From: Albimonas pacifica
GTDB lineage: Bacteria; Pseudomonadota; Alphaproteobacteria; Rhodobacterales; Rhodobacteraceae
NCBI RefSeq assembly: GCF_900113695.1
Contig: NZ_FOQH01000001.1
Coordinates: 620,001 to 684,000, forward strand
Direction: 5' to 3'
DNA length: 64,000 bases
Each line of letters starts with the position of its first letter. The stretch's first letter is position 1. Positions 54,565-62,955 of this stretch are shown here, piece after piece. The notes below the pieces were generated by a model. That model did not search any database and was not told the origin of the DNA. It was given only the letters and a program-made list of their open reading frames with translations. The translations under genes were made by a program, and so were the position numbers.

Positions 54565-55902
54565 ATGGCCGCAGTCGAAGCGGGCGGAGCGGACGGCCGC
54601 AGCACCCGGGCGCGCCGCGTCCTGTTCCTGCAGGGCCCGCCGACGGTGTTCTGGCGCGAGCTCGCCGGCGCCTTCGAGGCGCAGGGCCACGAGACGCGCC
54701 GCGTGAACCTCTCCACCGCCGACTGGCTGACCTGGCGCAGGCCGGGCGCGGACAGCTATCGCGGGACCTTCTCGGGCTGGCGGCGCTGGCTGGGGCGGTA
54801 TCTGGACGCGCAGGGCGTCACCGACGTCCTCTACTACGCCGACCGCCTCCCCTATCACGTCGTCGCCGCCGAGGAGGCCGAGCGCCGCGGCATCCCCTGC
54901 CACGCGGTCGAGTTCGGCTACCTGCGCCCCGACTGGCTGACGCTGGAGCGGCGGGGGATGGGCGCCTTCTCCCACTTCCCCAACGACCCGCAGACGATCC
55001 GCCGCCTCGCCGCCGCGATCGAGGAGAAGCCGGAGCTCGGCACGCGCTACGCCCACTCCTTCATCCGCGAGGCGACGGACGAGCTGCTGTTCAACCTCGT
55101 CAACGCGCTGTTCTGCTGGCCCTGGCCGTTCTTCGACATGGACAAGCGCTATCACCCGCTGACCGACTACCCCAGCTGGATCCCCCGCCTGATGCGCGGC
55201 GACCGGCTGAAGCGGGAGGCGGAGGCGGTGGTGGCGACCTGCGTCTCGGGCGCCTGGCCCTACCACCTCTTCGCGCTGCAGATCGAGGCGGACTACCAGC
55301 TGCGCGACAACTCCCCCTACGACACGCTCGCCCAGCCGATCGCGGAGGTCATCGCCTCCTTCGCGCGCCACGCCCCGCCGGAGCAGCGGCTGGTGTTCAA
55401 GCTGCACCCGCTGGACAACGGGCTGGAGAACTGGCCGGGCCTGGTGCGCCGCCGGGCCGAGGCCGAGGGCGTGGCCGACCGGGTGATCGCCATCGACGGG
55501 GGCGACCTCGACGCGCTGCTTCGCCATGCGGACGGGGCGCTGTCGGTGAACTCGACCGTGGGGCTGCATGCGATCCGGGCGGGGACGCCGACGCTGGCGC
55601 TGGGGCCGGCGGTCTACGACGTGGCGGGGCTGACCCACCAGGGCCCGCTGGCCAGCTTCTGGACGGCGCCCGAGCCGGTGGACGCGGGGCTCGCCGCCGA
55701 CCTGATGAAGGTGCTGGCGGACACGATCCAGGTGAAGGGCTCGTTCTACAACAAGGCGGGTCGGGCGCTGGCGGCGCAGGAGATCGTGCGCCGCGTCGCG
55801 GCCGGCGAGGTCAACGAGCCCGGCGCCTTCGTGCCCACACCCCCCCGCCTGCCGGTGCGCCGCCGCGACGCCGACGTGGCCTTCGCCGCCGCGCAGGGCT
55901 GA
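54565..55902 (+). CDS. Capsule polysaccharide protein, KpsS-like (2)
   Basis: The protein has 445 residues and is a paralogue of the divergent gene: RVLFLQGPPTVFWRELAGAFE at the start, LVFKLHPLDNGLENWPGL and LSVNSTVGLHAIRAGTPTLALG in the C-terminal half. It belongs to the same sugar-transferase fold and probably acts in the cytoplasm on the capsule lipid linker. The two copies differ clearly, so they may add different residues, for example successive Kdo units. Confidence 0.85.
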   Translation: MAAVEAGGADGRSTRARRVLFLQGPPTVFWRELAGAFEAQGHETRRVNLSTADWLTWRRPGADSYRGTFSGWRRWLGRYLDAQGVTDVLYYADRLPYHVVAAEEAERRGIPCHAVEFGYLRPDWLTLERRGMGAFSHFPNDPQTIRRLAAAIEEKPELGTRYAHSFIREATDELLFNLVNALFCWPWPFFDMDKRYHPLTDYPSWIPRLMRGDRLKREAEAVVATCVSGAWPYHLFALQIEADYQLRDNSPYDTLAQPIAEVIASFARHAPPEQRLVFKLHPLDNGLENWPGLVRRRAEAEGVADRVIAIDGGDLDALLRHADGALSVNSTVGLHAIRAGTPTLALGPAVYDVAGLTHQGPLASFWTAPEPVDAGLAADLMKVLADTIQVKGSFYNKAGRALAAQEIVRRVAAGEVNEPGAFVPTPPRLPVRRRDADVAFAAAQG

Positions 55903-55965
55903 TCCCGCCTGCCGTCCGGCGCCCCGCCGCTGGCGGCAGACGCCCCGCTTCCTTTTCCGCGCATC

Positions 55966-56046
55966 GCCCGCCGCCACGCCCGCGGCCCCGGCACGCGCCC
56001 CGCCCGCCCACCCGCGCGCGCCGGGGCCGCGGGCGCGGCGGCGGGC
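55966..56046. repeat. G-quadruplex-loop hairpin H4
   Basis: A 32-bp stem (55966-55997 with 56015-56046, two A-C mismatches) encloses exactly 17 bases, CCCCGCCCGCCCACCCG. It lies 63 bases after the second KpsS-like stop. This is the longest stem of the family. Confidence 0.87.
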
Positions 56047-56087
56047 AGGGCGGTTCGCGCCGGCTTGCGCAGGAGGGCGCCGCGCAA

Positions 56088-56146
56088 GCCGCCGCCCCCG
56101 CCCGCAGGCGGGTGGGTGGGCGGGGCCTGCGGGCGGGGGCGGCGGC
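56088..56146. repeat. G-quadruplex-loop hairpin H5
   Basis: A perfect 21-bp stem (56088-56108 with 56126-56146) encloses CGGGTGGGTGGGCGGGG, the complement of the H4 loop with one change. H4 and H5 therefore face each other with complementary loops inside a 326-base convergent gap that has no gene. Confidence 0.87.
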
Positions 56147-56177
56147 GGAGGCTGGACGGGGCGCGCGCCGGAAAGGC

Positions 56178-56203
56178 GAAGGGGGCCGCGCAGGGCCCCC
56201 TTC
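56178..56203. terminator. Terminator at capsule lipoprotein 3' end
   Basis: GAAGGGGGCC (56178-56187) pairs perfectly with GGCCCCCTTC (56194-56203) over GCGCAG. It is 25 bases beyond the minus-strand stop, and the A/T ends of the stem let it work in either direction. Confidence 0.75.
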
Positions 56204-56228
56204 CCGGGATCCGGCGTCGGCGCCCGGA

Positions 56229-57470
56229 TCAGTTGAGCTGGTTCAGCAGCCGCAGGGTCTGCGTGGTGGGCGAGAGCGCGTCGTCGACCACGCTCAGCAC
56301 CTTGCCCGCCTGCGCGAGATCGGCGTTGGCGGTGTAGACGATGTCCCCGTCCTCCATCGCGAAGCGCCGCGCGAGGAAGAACGAGCCCGGGTCCGACAGG
56401 TCCAGCCCGTAGACGATGGGCGTGGCCGAGGCCCCGGCTTCCGGCGCCGCCGAAGGCCCGGCCAGGGCCACGGCCACCTCCGGGTCCTCGTAGCGGAACA
56501 CGAAGACCGAGCTCGGGTCGGCCCGGCGGTCGTCGAGGCCCCCGGCCTCGGCGATGGCCTGGTCGAGCGTCACCACCTCGGTCGAGAAGGCGATGCGCCG
56601 CGCGCGCCCGTTGGCGCCCAGCGAGGTGAAGCTCTGCCCGATGTCGAGCGCCGCGATCACGTCGCCCGAGCGCACGCGCACGTTCTGCGCCGGCTCGCGC
56701 AGGATCCGCGCCAGATGCGCCTCGGCCTGCACGTCGCCGCGGGTCAGGCGGATCAGCGTGCGGTGGGCGGGGGTCTTCGAGCCGCCCGAGGCCGCCAGAA
56801 CGTCCAGCACCCGCTCGCCCACGCCGTTGAGCTGCACGCGGCCGGCGTTGCCGATCGCATCCCCCAGCACCGTCACCGAGGAGACCGGCGACTGCTGGAT
56901 GGTGACGATCACCTGCGGCTCGATCGCCTTGCCCGCCAGCGCCGAGACGATGGCCGAGGCGACCTGGTCGGGCGTGCGCCCGTTGGCAGAGATCCGCCCC
57001 GCGTAGGGCACCGTGATCCGCCCGTCCGGGCCGATGCGCTGGTCGGGCAGGGCGGCGCCCCGGCTCTCGGAGTTCTGGGTCGAGAACAGGCCGCCCTCGA
57101 CCGCCTCCCAGATGGTGATGCCGACGACGTCGCCCACGCGCAGCACCTGCGCGTCGGCCGCGCCGCGCCCGGCGAGATCGGCGGGGGGCTCGGCGCGGCT
57201 GCGCTCCAGCACCTCGACCGCCTCGGGGGTCAGGATCGCGTAGGCGTAGGGGAACACCGTGGTCTCGGGCGAGGCCGCCGCCTGGCGCACCGCGTCGCCC
57301 GTGGGGCCCGAGGCCGGCGCATAGGCGCAGCCCGCAAGGGCCGCGGCCAGCAGTCCGACGGCCAGGGCGCGCGCCCGCGCCCCGTTCCCGCCGCGCAGCC
57401 CGTGCCCGCCGCGCAGCCCAAGCCGCGCCGCCGACGCGCCGACGGCGCGTCCCGCTTCCGATCCGCGCAT
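56229..57470 (-). CDS. Outer-membrane polysaccharide export lipoprotein (Wza/KpsD family)
   Basis: The protein has 413 residues. The signal ends in the lipobox LAGC (about residue 48) after a Gly/Arg-rich start. The Poly_export domain begins ADAQVLRVGDVVGITIWE, continues RIGPDGRITVPYAGRISANGRT, and is followed by SLBB-type repeats (VTVLGDAIGNAGRVQL, RLTRGDVQAEAHLARIL). It forms the outer-membrane channel for capsule or exopolysaccharide. It faces away from the KpsMTE-like genes, with a small VPLPA gene between. Confidence 0.92.
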   Translation of the reverse strand: MRGSEAGRAVGASAARLGLRGGHGLRGGNGARARALAVGLLAAALAGCAYAPASGPTGDAVRQAAASPETTVFPYAYAILTPEAVEVLERSRAEPPADLAGRGAADAQVLRVGDVVGITIWEAVEGGLFSTQNSESRGAALPDQRIGPDGRITVPYAGRISANGRTPDQVASAIVSALAGKAIEPQVIVTIQQSPVSSVTVLGDAIGNAGRVQLNGVGERVLDVLAASGGSKTPAHRTLIRLTRGDVQAEAHLARILREPAQNVRVRSGDVIAALDIGQSFTSLGANGRARRIAFSTEVVTLDQAIAEAGGLDDRRADPSSVFVFRYEDPEVAVALAGPSAAPEAGASATPIVYGLDLSDPGSFFLARRFAMEDGDIVYTANADLAQAGKVLSVVDDALSPTTQTLRLLNQLN

Positions 57471-57694
57471 GACGCCAGGTCTCCCGTTCCGCTCGTCCCT
57501 CGGCGCGCGCCTGTTCCGACCGGCGCGCTCGCCTTTCAGCCTGTGTGCCCCGCGCCGGGCCCGCAGGCAAGGGCGCTGAACGCGCGCCGGCCGCGCGGCG
57601 CCCCCGGCCGGGTCCCCCCGGCCACGCAGCCGCGGCGCGCGCGGCGGACCGGGCGCGCGGCGCGAAGGGCGGCGGAGGGGCAGGGGGCGCGGGC

Positions 57695-58069
57695 TCAGTC
57701 GGGCCGGCGGCGGCGCACGATCAGGCCCAGCACGGTCAGGCCCGCGCCCATCAGCCCCAGCGCGGCGGGCAGCGGGATCGCCGTCGCCTCCACCGGCTCG
57801 GACACCACCATGGCGGCGACGGAAGAGGCGGGGGCGGAGCCGGAAGCGGGGTCGGGGCCGACGGCGCAGCCCGGCGTCTCGAGGCAGGGCCAGGCCATCA
57901 GGCTCTCCTCGGTCTCGGCGGCGCCGGGGGCGGCCTCGTGCGAGGCGGCGCGGCGCTCCGACAGATCCTGCTGGGCCAGGTCCTGCTGGGCGGCGAGAAC
58001 CGCCCCCGCGCCCAGCGCGAGGGGCAGGCAGGCGAACAGCACGATCGGGCGGGCGCGTCGGGTCGACAC
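57695..58069 (-). CDS. Small secreted protein with PLPA-type sorting signal
   Basis: The product has 124 residues from a GTG at 58069 that has AAGGAG eight bases upstream; an upstream in-frame ATG lacks such a site. There is an N-terminal signal peptide (to about GAVLAAQ), a Glu/Gln/Ala-rich body with two Cys, and a C-terminal ATAIPLPAALGLMG, hydrophobic run and RRRR. This is the same type of exosortase-like sorting tail as in the protein at 12498. Its place between polysaccharide export genes suggests a link to the extracellular matrix. Confidence 0.75.
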   Translation of the reverse strand: MSTRRARPIVLFACLPLALGAGAVLAAQQDLAQQDLSERRAASHEAAPGAAETEESLMAWPCLETPGCAVGPDPASGSAPASSVAAMVVSEPVEATAIPLPAALGLMGAGLTVLGLIVRRRRPD

Positions 58070-58432
58070 TGTCGGGCTCCTTCGGGACGAGTCGCGTTCC
58101 GGCGGCACCATGCACCGCGAACCGTGATGGAAGCGTGACGGCGCCTGCGTTGCGGCGCAATATAATCCGCTGCGGTGCGGCATGAGAGCGCGACCCTGCG
58201 GCGCCCGCGCAACGACGCGGCGTCAGGGGCGGCGGACGCGGGATGCCGGGGCGGGCGCAGGCGGCCGGCGCCGGGCGGGCCCGCGGGTCGCAGGGCGCGG
58301 GCTTCGGGCCGCCTCGCCAAGTCCGGCGCGGATATGCTAACCGGAACGCCGACGACGTCGCCCGCGACGTGCGCAGCCCCGTCCGCCGGCCCGTCCGGCC
58401 GGGGCGGACCGCCCGGACCTGCCGCAGGAACC
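58070..58432. promoter_or_regulatory. Divergent region upstream of kpsM-like operon
   Basis: These 363 bases hold no gene. TATAAT at 58161-58166 is the clearest -10 in the window, but no good -35 lies 17 bp before it (TGACGG at 58136 is 19 bp away). The patch CGCAATATAATCC is an AT-rich island and may serve either strand. The leader to the next ATG would be about 260 bases. Confidence 0.5.
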
Positions 58433-59236
58433 ATGGCCACGACGAACGCCTCCGCCGCCGACTCTCCGCTGCGCGTCCACCGGCGCGTGGTGATCGCGCT
58501 GCTGCGCCGCGAGATGTCCACCAAGTACGGCCGCTCGATGGGCGGCTATTTCTGGGCCGTGGCCGAACCCTGCGGCATGATCTTCATCATGTCCTTCGCC
58601 TGGTCCTTCATGTCGCGCAGCCCCGACCTGGGGCAGAGCTTCGTGGTCTTCTTCGGCTCCGGCTTCCTGAGCTTCAACTTCTACCGCAACACCGCCGCGG
58701 GCCTGTTCACGGTGGTGCGCAACAACTCCAGCCTGCTGAAGTATCCCAACGTCAACATCTGGGACGCGATCGTCGCGCGCACGCTGCTGCAGACGCTGAC
58801 CAACTGCATGGTGATGGTGCTGATCCTCGGCATCGCGGGGACCTTCACCGGCGAGACGCTGTCGCTCGACTTCCCGCGCATCGCCGGCGCGCTCTCGGTC
58901 GCGACGCTGCTGGGGGTGGGGATGGGCACGCTGAACGCGGTGCTGTTCCACATCGTCCCGACCTGGGAGCGGATCTTCAAGATCATCAACCGGCCGCTGT
59001 TCATCATCTCCGGCGTGCTCTACACGCCCGAGAGCCGGCTGGTCCCGGGTCCGGCCATGGACTTCCTGGCGCTGAACCCGCTGGTGCACGTGATCTCGGC
59101 CTTCCGGGAGGGGATCTATCCCGTCTATCACGCGCGCCTGAACCATCTGGAGTATCCGCTGGCCGTGGGGCTGGTGATGCTGTTCTTCGGCCTGCTGCTG
59201 CTGCGCCGCTACGACGAGAGGCTGCTGGAGCGGTGA
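58433..59236 (+). CDS. kpsM: Capsule ABC exporter permease KpsM-like
   Basis: The protein has 267 residues with six predicted helices and an ABC-2 fold: LLRREMSTKYGRSMGGYFWAV at the start, LKYPNVNIWDAIVARTLLQ and FIISGVLYTPESRLV. It moves lipid-linked polysaccharide across the inner membrane with the KpsT-like ATPase. AGGA precedes the ATG. The stop overlaps the next start by four bases (GTGA). Confidence 0.93.
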   Translation: MATTNASAADSPLRVHRRVVIALLRREMSTKYGRSMGGYFWAVAEPCGMIFIMSFAWSFMSRSPDLGQSFVVFFGSGFLSFNFYRNTAAGLFTVVRNNSSLLKYPNVNIWDAIVARTLLQTLTNCMVMVLILGIAGTFTGETLSLDFPRIAGALSVATLLGVGMGTLNAVLFHIVPTWERIFKIINRPLFIISGVLYTPESRLVPGPAMDFLALNPLVHVISAFREGIYPVYHARLNHLEYPLAVGLVMLFFGLLLLRRYDERLLER

Positions 59237-60000
59237 TCCAGCTCGAGAACGTCTCCAAGTCCTTCCCGATCAAGGGGGGCGTCAAGACCGTGCTGCACGA
59301 GCTCAGCATGACCATCCCGCGCGGGCGCTCGCTGGCGCTGCTGGGGCGCAACGGGGCGGGCAAGTCGACGCTGCTGTCGATGATCGCGGGGGCGCTGAAG
59401 CCCGACACCGGCCGGATCATCCGCGACTGCAAGGTCTCGTTCCCGCTGGGCTTCTCGGGCTCGTTCCACAGGGACATGACCGGGCGGCAGAACCTGCGCT
59501 TCGTCGCCCGCATCTACGGCGTCGACGTCGAGGAGCTGACCGACTACGTGCTCGATTTCTCCGAGCTGGGGCCGTATCTGGACCAGCCGGTGGGGGTCTA
59601 TTCCTCGGGCATGAAGGCGCGGCTGGCCTTCGGCGTCTCGATGGGGATCAAGTTCGACACCTACCTGGTGGACGAGCTGACCGCCGTCGGCGACCAGTCC
59701 TTCAAGGTCAAGAGCCGCGCGGTCTTCCAGGAGAAGCTGGCGAATTCCGACGTGATCATGGTCTCCCACTCGATGAAGCAGCTGCGCCAGTATTGCGACT
59801 GCGGGATCGTGCTGGAGAACGGGCGCGTCGAAGTCTATGACGACCTCGAGGACGCGATCTCGCGTCACATGAAGAACATGGAGCTGGGCAGCGTCGCCGG
59901 CGCGGACGTCGACGACCGCCGCCAGCGCCGGCGCCGGGACCAGGCGCGCGTCAAGGCGCGCATGAAGAAGCGCCGCGGCGCGCGGCGAGGATTGATCTGA
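59233..60000 (+). CDS. kpsT: Capsule ABC exporter ATPase KpsT-like
   Basis: The protein has 255 residues with a GTG start overlapping the kpsM stop. Walker A LLGRNGAGKSTLLSMIAG, signature YSSGMKARLAFGVSMG, Walker B YLVDELTAVGDQ and the H-loop MVSHSM are present. The late Arg/Lys-rich tail (about 220-255) is unusual in length. It drives export through the KpsM-like permease. Confidence 0.94.
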   Translation: MIQLENVSKSFPIKGGVKTVLHELSMTIPRGRSLALLGRNGAGKSTLLSMIAGALKPDTGRIIRDCKVSFPLGFSGSFHRDMTGRQNLRFVARIYGVDVEELTDYVLDFSELGPYLDQPVGVYSSGMKARLAFGVSMGIKFDTYLVDELTAVGDQSFKVKSRAVFQEKLANSDVIMVSHSMKQLRQYCDCGIVLENGRVEVYDDLEDAISRHMKNMELGSVAGADVDDRRQRRRRDQARVKARMKKRRGARRGLI

Positions 60001-60001
60001 C

Positions 60002-61606
60002 ATGGACCAGAACGACCGGCGGCCCGGCGACGAGCCCGCGCCGAACCTGACCAGCGACCCGCTCGAGACCGAGGGCGGCGCCGAGACGCCGGAGGCCGAG
60101 GGCCCCGCGCGCCGGCGCCGCAACCAGGAGAAGCGGGCCCGCAGGCTCGCCCGCAAGGCCGCGCGCGGCGAAGCGGGCGGCGGCGGCGGCCGCGGCGCCC
60201 GCGGCGGCCGCCGCGGCGGGCAGGCCGACGACCCGCTCGACGACGACTTCGACGAGGAATACGCGGCCGCGGCCGCCGCCGCCGCGCCGGCGGGCGCCGG
60301 CGCTTCCGCCGGGGCGCTGACCACCGCCGCCGACGCGCGCGCCGCGCGCCGCACGGCCCGCCGGGAGCGGCGGGCGGGCGCCTCCGCCGCCGCCTCCGCC
60401 GCGACCGAGAGCCCCGAGCCCCGGGGCGCCTCGATCATCGTCGACGTGCAGTCCGAGGAGATCGCGCGCCGCGCCCGCCGCCGCCGGATCTGGTCGCGCA
60501 TCTGGCTGTGGGCGAGCTTCATCGTCATGGTCGCCGCGCCCTCGGGGCTGGCGGGGTGGTATCTCAACGTCGTCGCCGCCGACCAGTACGCCAGCCAGGT
60601 CAGCTTCGCGGTGCGCAGCCTCGAGGGGGGCATCCCCTCGCCGCTGACCGAGATCTTCGGCGGCTCGGCCGACTCCACCGCCGGCGACAGCGAGATGCTG
60701 TTCGAATACCTCCAGTCGCAGCCGCTGGTGGAGCGGGTGCAGAGCGACGTCGACCTGGTCGAGATCTACAACCGCCCCGAAGGGGACTGGCTGTTCTCGA
60801 TGGGGACCGACCGCACCATCGAGGAGATGGTGGAATACTGGAACCGCGCGGTCACCGTCAGCTACGACACCGGCGCCGGCATCATCTACGTCGAGGCCCG
60901 CGCCTTCCGCGCCCAGGACGCCCAGGACGTCGCCGCCTCGGTGCTGGAGGCGAGCTACGACCTGATCAACGGCCTGTCGACCGGCGCCCGCCAGGACGCC
61001 GTGCAATACGCCCAGGCCGACCTGGCCGAGGCCGAGAACCGCATCCGCCGCACCCGCGTCGCGCTGCAGGAGTTCCGCTCCTCCCAGGGGACGGCCGACA
61101 TCAGCTCGGACATCTCCCAGCAGATGGCCCTGATCTCGCAGCTTCGCAGCGCCCGCTCCGAGGCGCAGGCGGAGTTCGACAGCCGCAAGGACCTGCTGGG
61201 CGCCGACAGCCCCACGCTCTCGGCGCTGAGCCGGCGGATCGCCTCGCTCGACGCCCAGATCGCGGCGGAGGAGGCGCGCATCGCCGCCACCCCCGGCGCC
61301 GCGGGCGAGGTTCCGGTCCCCGGCTCGCGCCCCACGCTGGCCGAAGCCGCCGGCGAGCAGGAGCGGCTGCAGGTGGAGCTGGAGCTGGCGACGCACATGT
61401 ACACCGCCGCCCAGGCCTCGCTGGAGGCCGCCCGGGCCGAGGCGCGGCGCACGCAGCGCTATCTCGCCACCCACATCCACCCCACGCTGGCGCAGGAGGC
61501 GGAGTATCCCCGCCGCATCGTGTGGTCGCTGGCGGTGTTCGTGGGGCTGCTGCTGACCTGGGCGATCCTGCTGCTGATCGTCGGCTCGATCCGCGACCGC
61601 AACTGA
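60002..61606 (+). CDS. kpsE: Capsule export inner-membrane protein KpsE-like
   Basis: The product has 534 residues, longer than usual. The first 160 are low-complexity, with acidic and Arg-rich blocks. A transmembrane helix (about 163-190) leads into a periplasmic region with a long coiled coil (about 335-480) and a second transmembrane helix (about 505-528). This is the PCP-type layout that links the ABC exporter to the outer-membrane channel. The ATG is one base after the kpsT stop. Confidence 0.9.
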   Translation: MDQNDRRPGDEPAPNLTSDPLETEGGAETPEAEGPARRRRNQEKRARRLARKAARGEAGGGGGRGARGGRRGGQADDPLDDDFDEEYAAAAAAAAPAGAGASAGALTTAADARAARRTARRERRAGASAAASAATESPEPRGASIIVDVQSEEIARRARRRRIWSRIWLWASFIVMVAAPSGLAGWYLNVVAADQYASQVSFAVRSLEGGIPSPLTEIFGGSADSTAGDSEMLFEYLQSQPLVERVQSDVDLVEIYNRPEGDWLFSMGTDRTIEEMVEYWNRAVTVSYDTGAGIIYVEARAFRAQDAQDVAASVLEASYDLINGLSTGARQDAVQYAQADLAEAENRIRRTRVALQEFRSSQGTADISSDISQQMALISQLRSARSEAQAEFDSRKDLLGADSPTLSALSRRIASLDAQIAAEEARIAATPGAAGEVPVPGSRPTLAEAAGEQERLQVELELATHMYTAAQASLEAARAEARRTQRYLATHIHPTLAQEAEYPRRIVWSLAVFVGLLLTWAILLLIVGSIRDRN

Positions 61607-61661
61607 CCGTGCGCCCCTGAAATGCAGACCGGCGCAGCCCCGATGGGGACCGCGCCGGACG

Positions 61662-61697
61662 CCGTGCCGGGCGGGAGCGCCTCCGCCTCGGCACGGG
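61662..61697. terminator. Hairpin after capsule export operon
   Basis: CCGTGCCG and CGGCACGG form a stem around a 19-base loop, in the gap between the convergent kpsE-like and RTX genes. No T tract is seen; a terminator role is tentative. Confidence 0.4.
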
Positions 61698-61724
61698 TGG
61701 GTGGGGGATGCCCGGGGGCGGCGC

Positions 61725-62801
61725 TCAGATCAGGATCTCGACCTCCGCGAGGTTCTCGAGGGAGACGTCCTCCAGCCGGACGCTGGCGGTCCCGTCGAGC
61801 GTCAGGCGCACGCCGTCGCCCGCCGCCGTGGCGATCGAGGCGAGGTCGAAGGGCGCCGCGAAGCCGAAGCCGGTCAGGTCGAGCACATCCTCCGCCACGT
61901 CGAAGCCGTGGATGCGGTCGGCCCCGTCGCCGGGGGCGAAGACGAAGACGTCGGCGCCGCCCTGGCCCCACAGCCGGTCGTCGCCCGCGCCGCCGATCAG
62001 CACGTCGTCGTCCTGGCCGCCCTTGAGCCGGTCGTCGCCCTCGCCGCCGTCCAGAAGGTCGGCCCCCTTGCCGCCGTCCAGCCGGTCGTCGTCGGCCCCG
62101 CCGTCCAGCAGGTCGCCGTCGTCGCCGCCGTCGAGCCGGTCGCGGCCCGCACCGCCCGACAGCCGGTCGACGCCCGCGTCCCCCGACAGGCGGTCGTCGC
62201 CGTCGCCGCCCGAGAGGTCGTCGTCGCCGTCGTCGCCACGCAGCCGGTCCTTGCCGGCGCCGCCCTTGATCTCGTCGTCGCCGCCGCCGCCGCGGACCCG
62301 GTCGTCGCCGCCGCCGGCCTCGAAGGCGTCGTCGTCGTCGTCGCCCTCCATCTCGTCGTCGCGCCTGCCGCCGCGCTCGGGCTTCGGCCCGTCCTCGTCG
62401 TCCTCGTCCCCGGCGGCCAGTTCGCCCTCGCCCAGGGCCTGCAGGCGGGCGAGGTCGTCGCCGGTCGCGGCGCGCTCGGTCTCGACCCCGCCGGCGTCGC
62501 GGGATTCGTAGACCTCGCCCTTCACCGCCTCCTCCGACCCGTCGGGGTAGGAGACCGCGATCATCCGCGGCGTCAGCTTCCACTCGGAGCCGTCGGCGAG
62601 CAGGCGGATCTGGAAATCGGCGCCCGCGCCGATCTCCAGCAGACGCGCCACGTCGTCCTCGGTCGCCACGCGGCGCACGTCCTCGCCGCGCTTCTCCTTC
62701 AGGCGATAGACGCCGTCCTTCAGCGTCTCGCGCGTGCCGTCGGCATGGCGGATGTCGATGCGGTCGGCGCTCAGCTTCGCGCGGGAAACGGTCATGCCCA
62801 T
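61725..62801 (-). CDS. RTX calcium-binding protein
   Basis: The protein has 358 residues from the ATG at 62801 (AGGGGG upstream); a second ATG two codons later is possible. Residues 1-130 carry two similar modules around RIDIRHADGTRETLKDGVYRLKE and MIAVSYPDGSEEAVKGEVYES. A very acidic linker follows, then about ten GGxGDDxLxGG nonapeptides (about 165-290) and a C-terminal beta region typical of type I secretion. There is no Sec signal. It may bind surface polysaccharide, given the neighbours, but this is inference. Confidence 0.85.
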   Translation of the reverse strand: MGMTVSRAKLSADRIDIRHADGTRETLKDGVYRLKEKRGEDVRRVATEDDVARLLEIGAGADFQIRLLADGSEWKLTPRMIAVSYPDGSEEAVKGEVYESRDAGGVETERAATGDDLARLQALGEGELAAGDEDDEDGPKPERGGRRDDEMEGDDDDDAFEAGGGDDRVRGGGGDDEIKGGAGKDRLRGDDGDDDLSGGDGDDRLSGDAGVDRLSGGAGRDRLDGGDDGDLLDGGADDDRLDGGKGADLLDGGEGDDRLKGGQDDDVLIGGAGDDRLWGQGGADVFVFAPGDGADRIHGFDVAEDVLDLTGFGFAAPFDLASIATAAGDGVRLTLDGTASVRLEDVSLENLAEVEILI

Positions 62802-62904
62802 CCACAGGCCCCCTCTGGTTTCGCTCCGGGGCACCATCGCCGGTCGGGGTGAGCGAATCGTTGGAAACCGGGGTTAACGGATTGCGGGATCGCGAGAATG
62901 CGAA

Positions 62905-62930
62905 CGGCCCGCGCCGGGGGGCGCGGGCCG
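62905..62930 (-). terminator. Terminator after tyrosine kinase gene
   Basis: CGGCCCGCGCC (62905-62915) pairs perfectly with GGCGCGGGCCG (62920-62930), loop GGGG, then TTCGCATTC in the minus direction. A second small hairpin (CCTCCGCC/GGCGGAGG) lies just before it. Confidence 0.75.
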
Positions 62931-62955
62931 CGGTCCTCCGCCGGGCGGAGGCCGA

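Noticed and set aside
53119-57570. A 1483-codon open frame on the minus strand spanning the KpsS-like and neighbouring genes.
   Set aside because: Only its last 408 codons have recognisable protein features; the rest is antisense to the second KpsS-like gene and out of frame with the lipoprotein gene. High GC content makes such open frames common.
61950-62340. Short tandem DNA repeats in the RTX genes, at first sight a satellite.
   Set aside because: They are simply the codons of the GGxGxD nonapeptides, as in 28600-28980.
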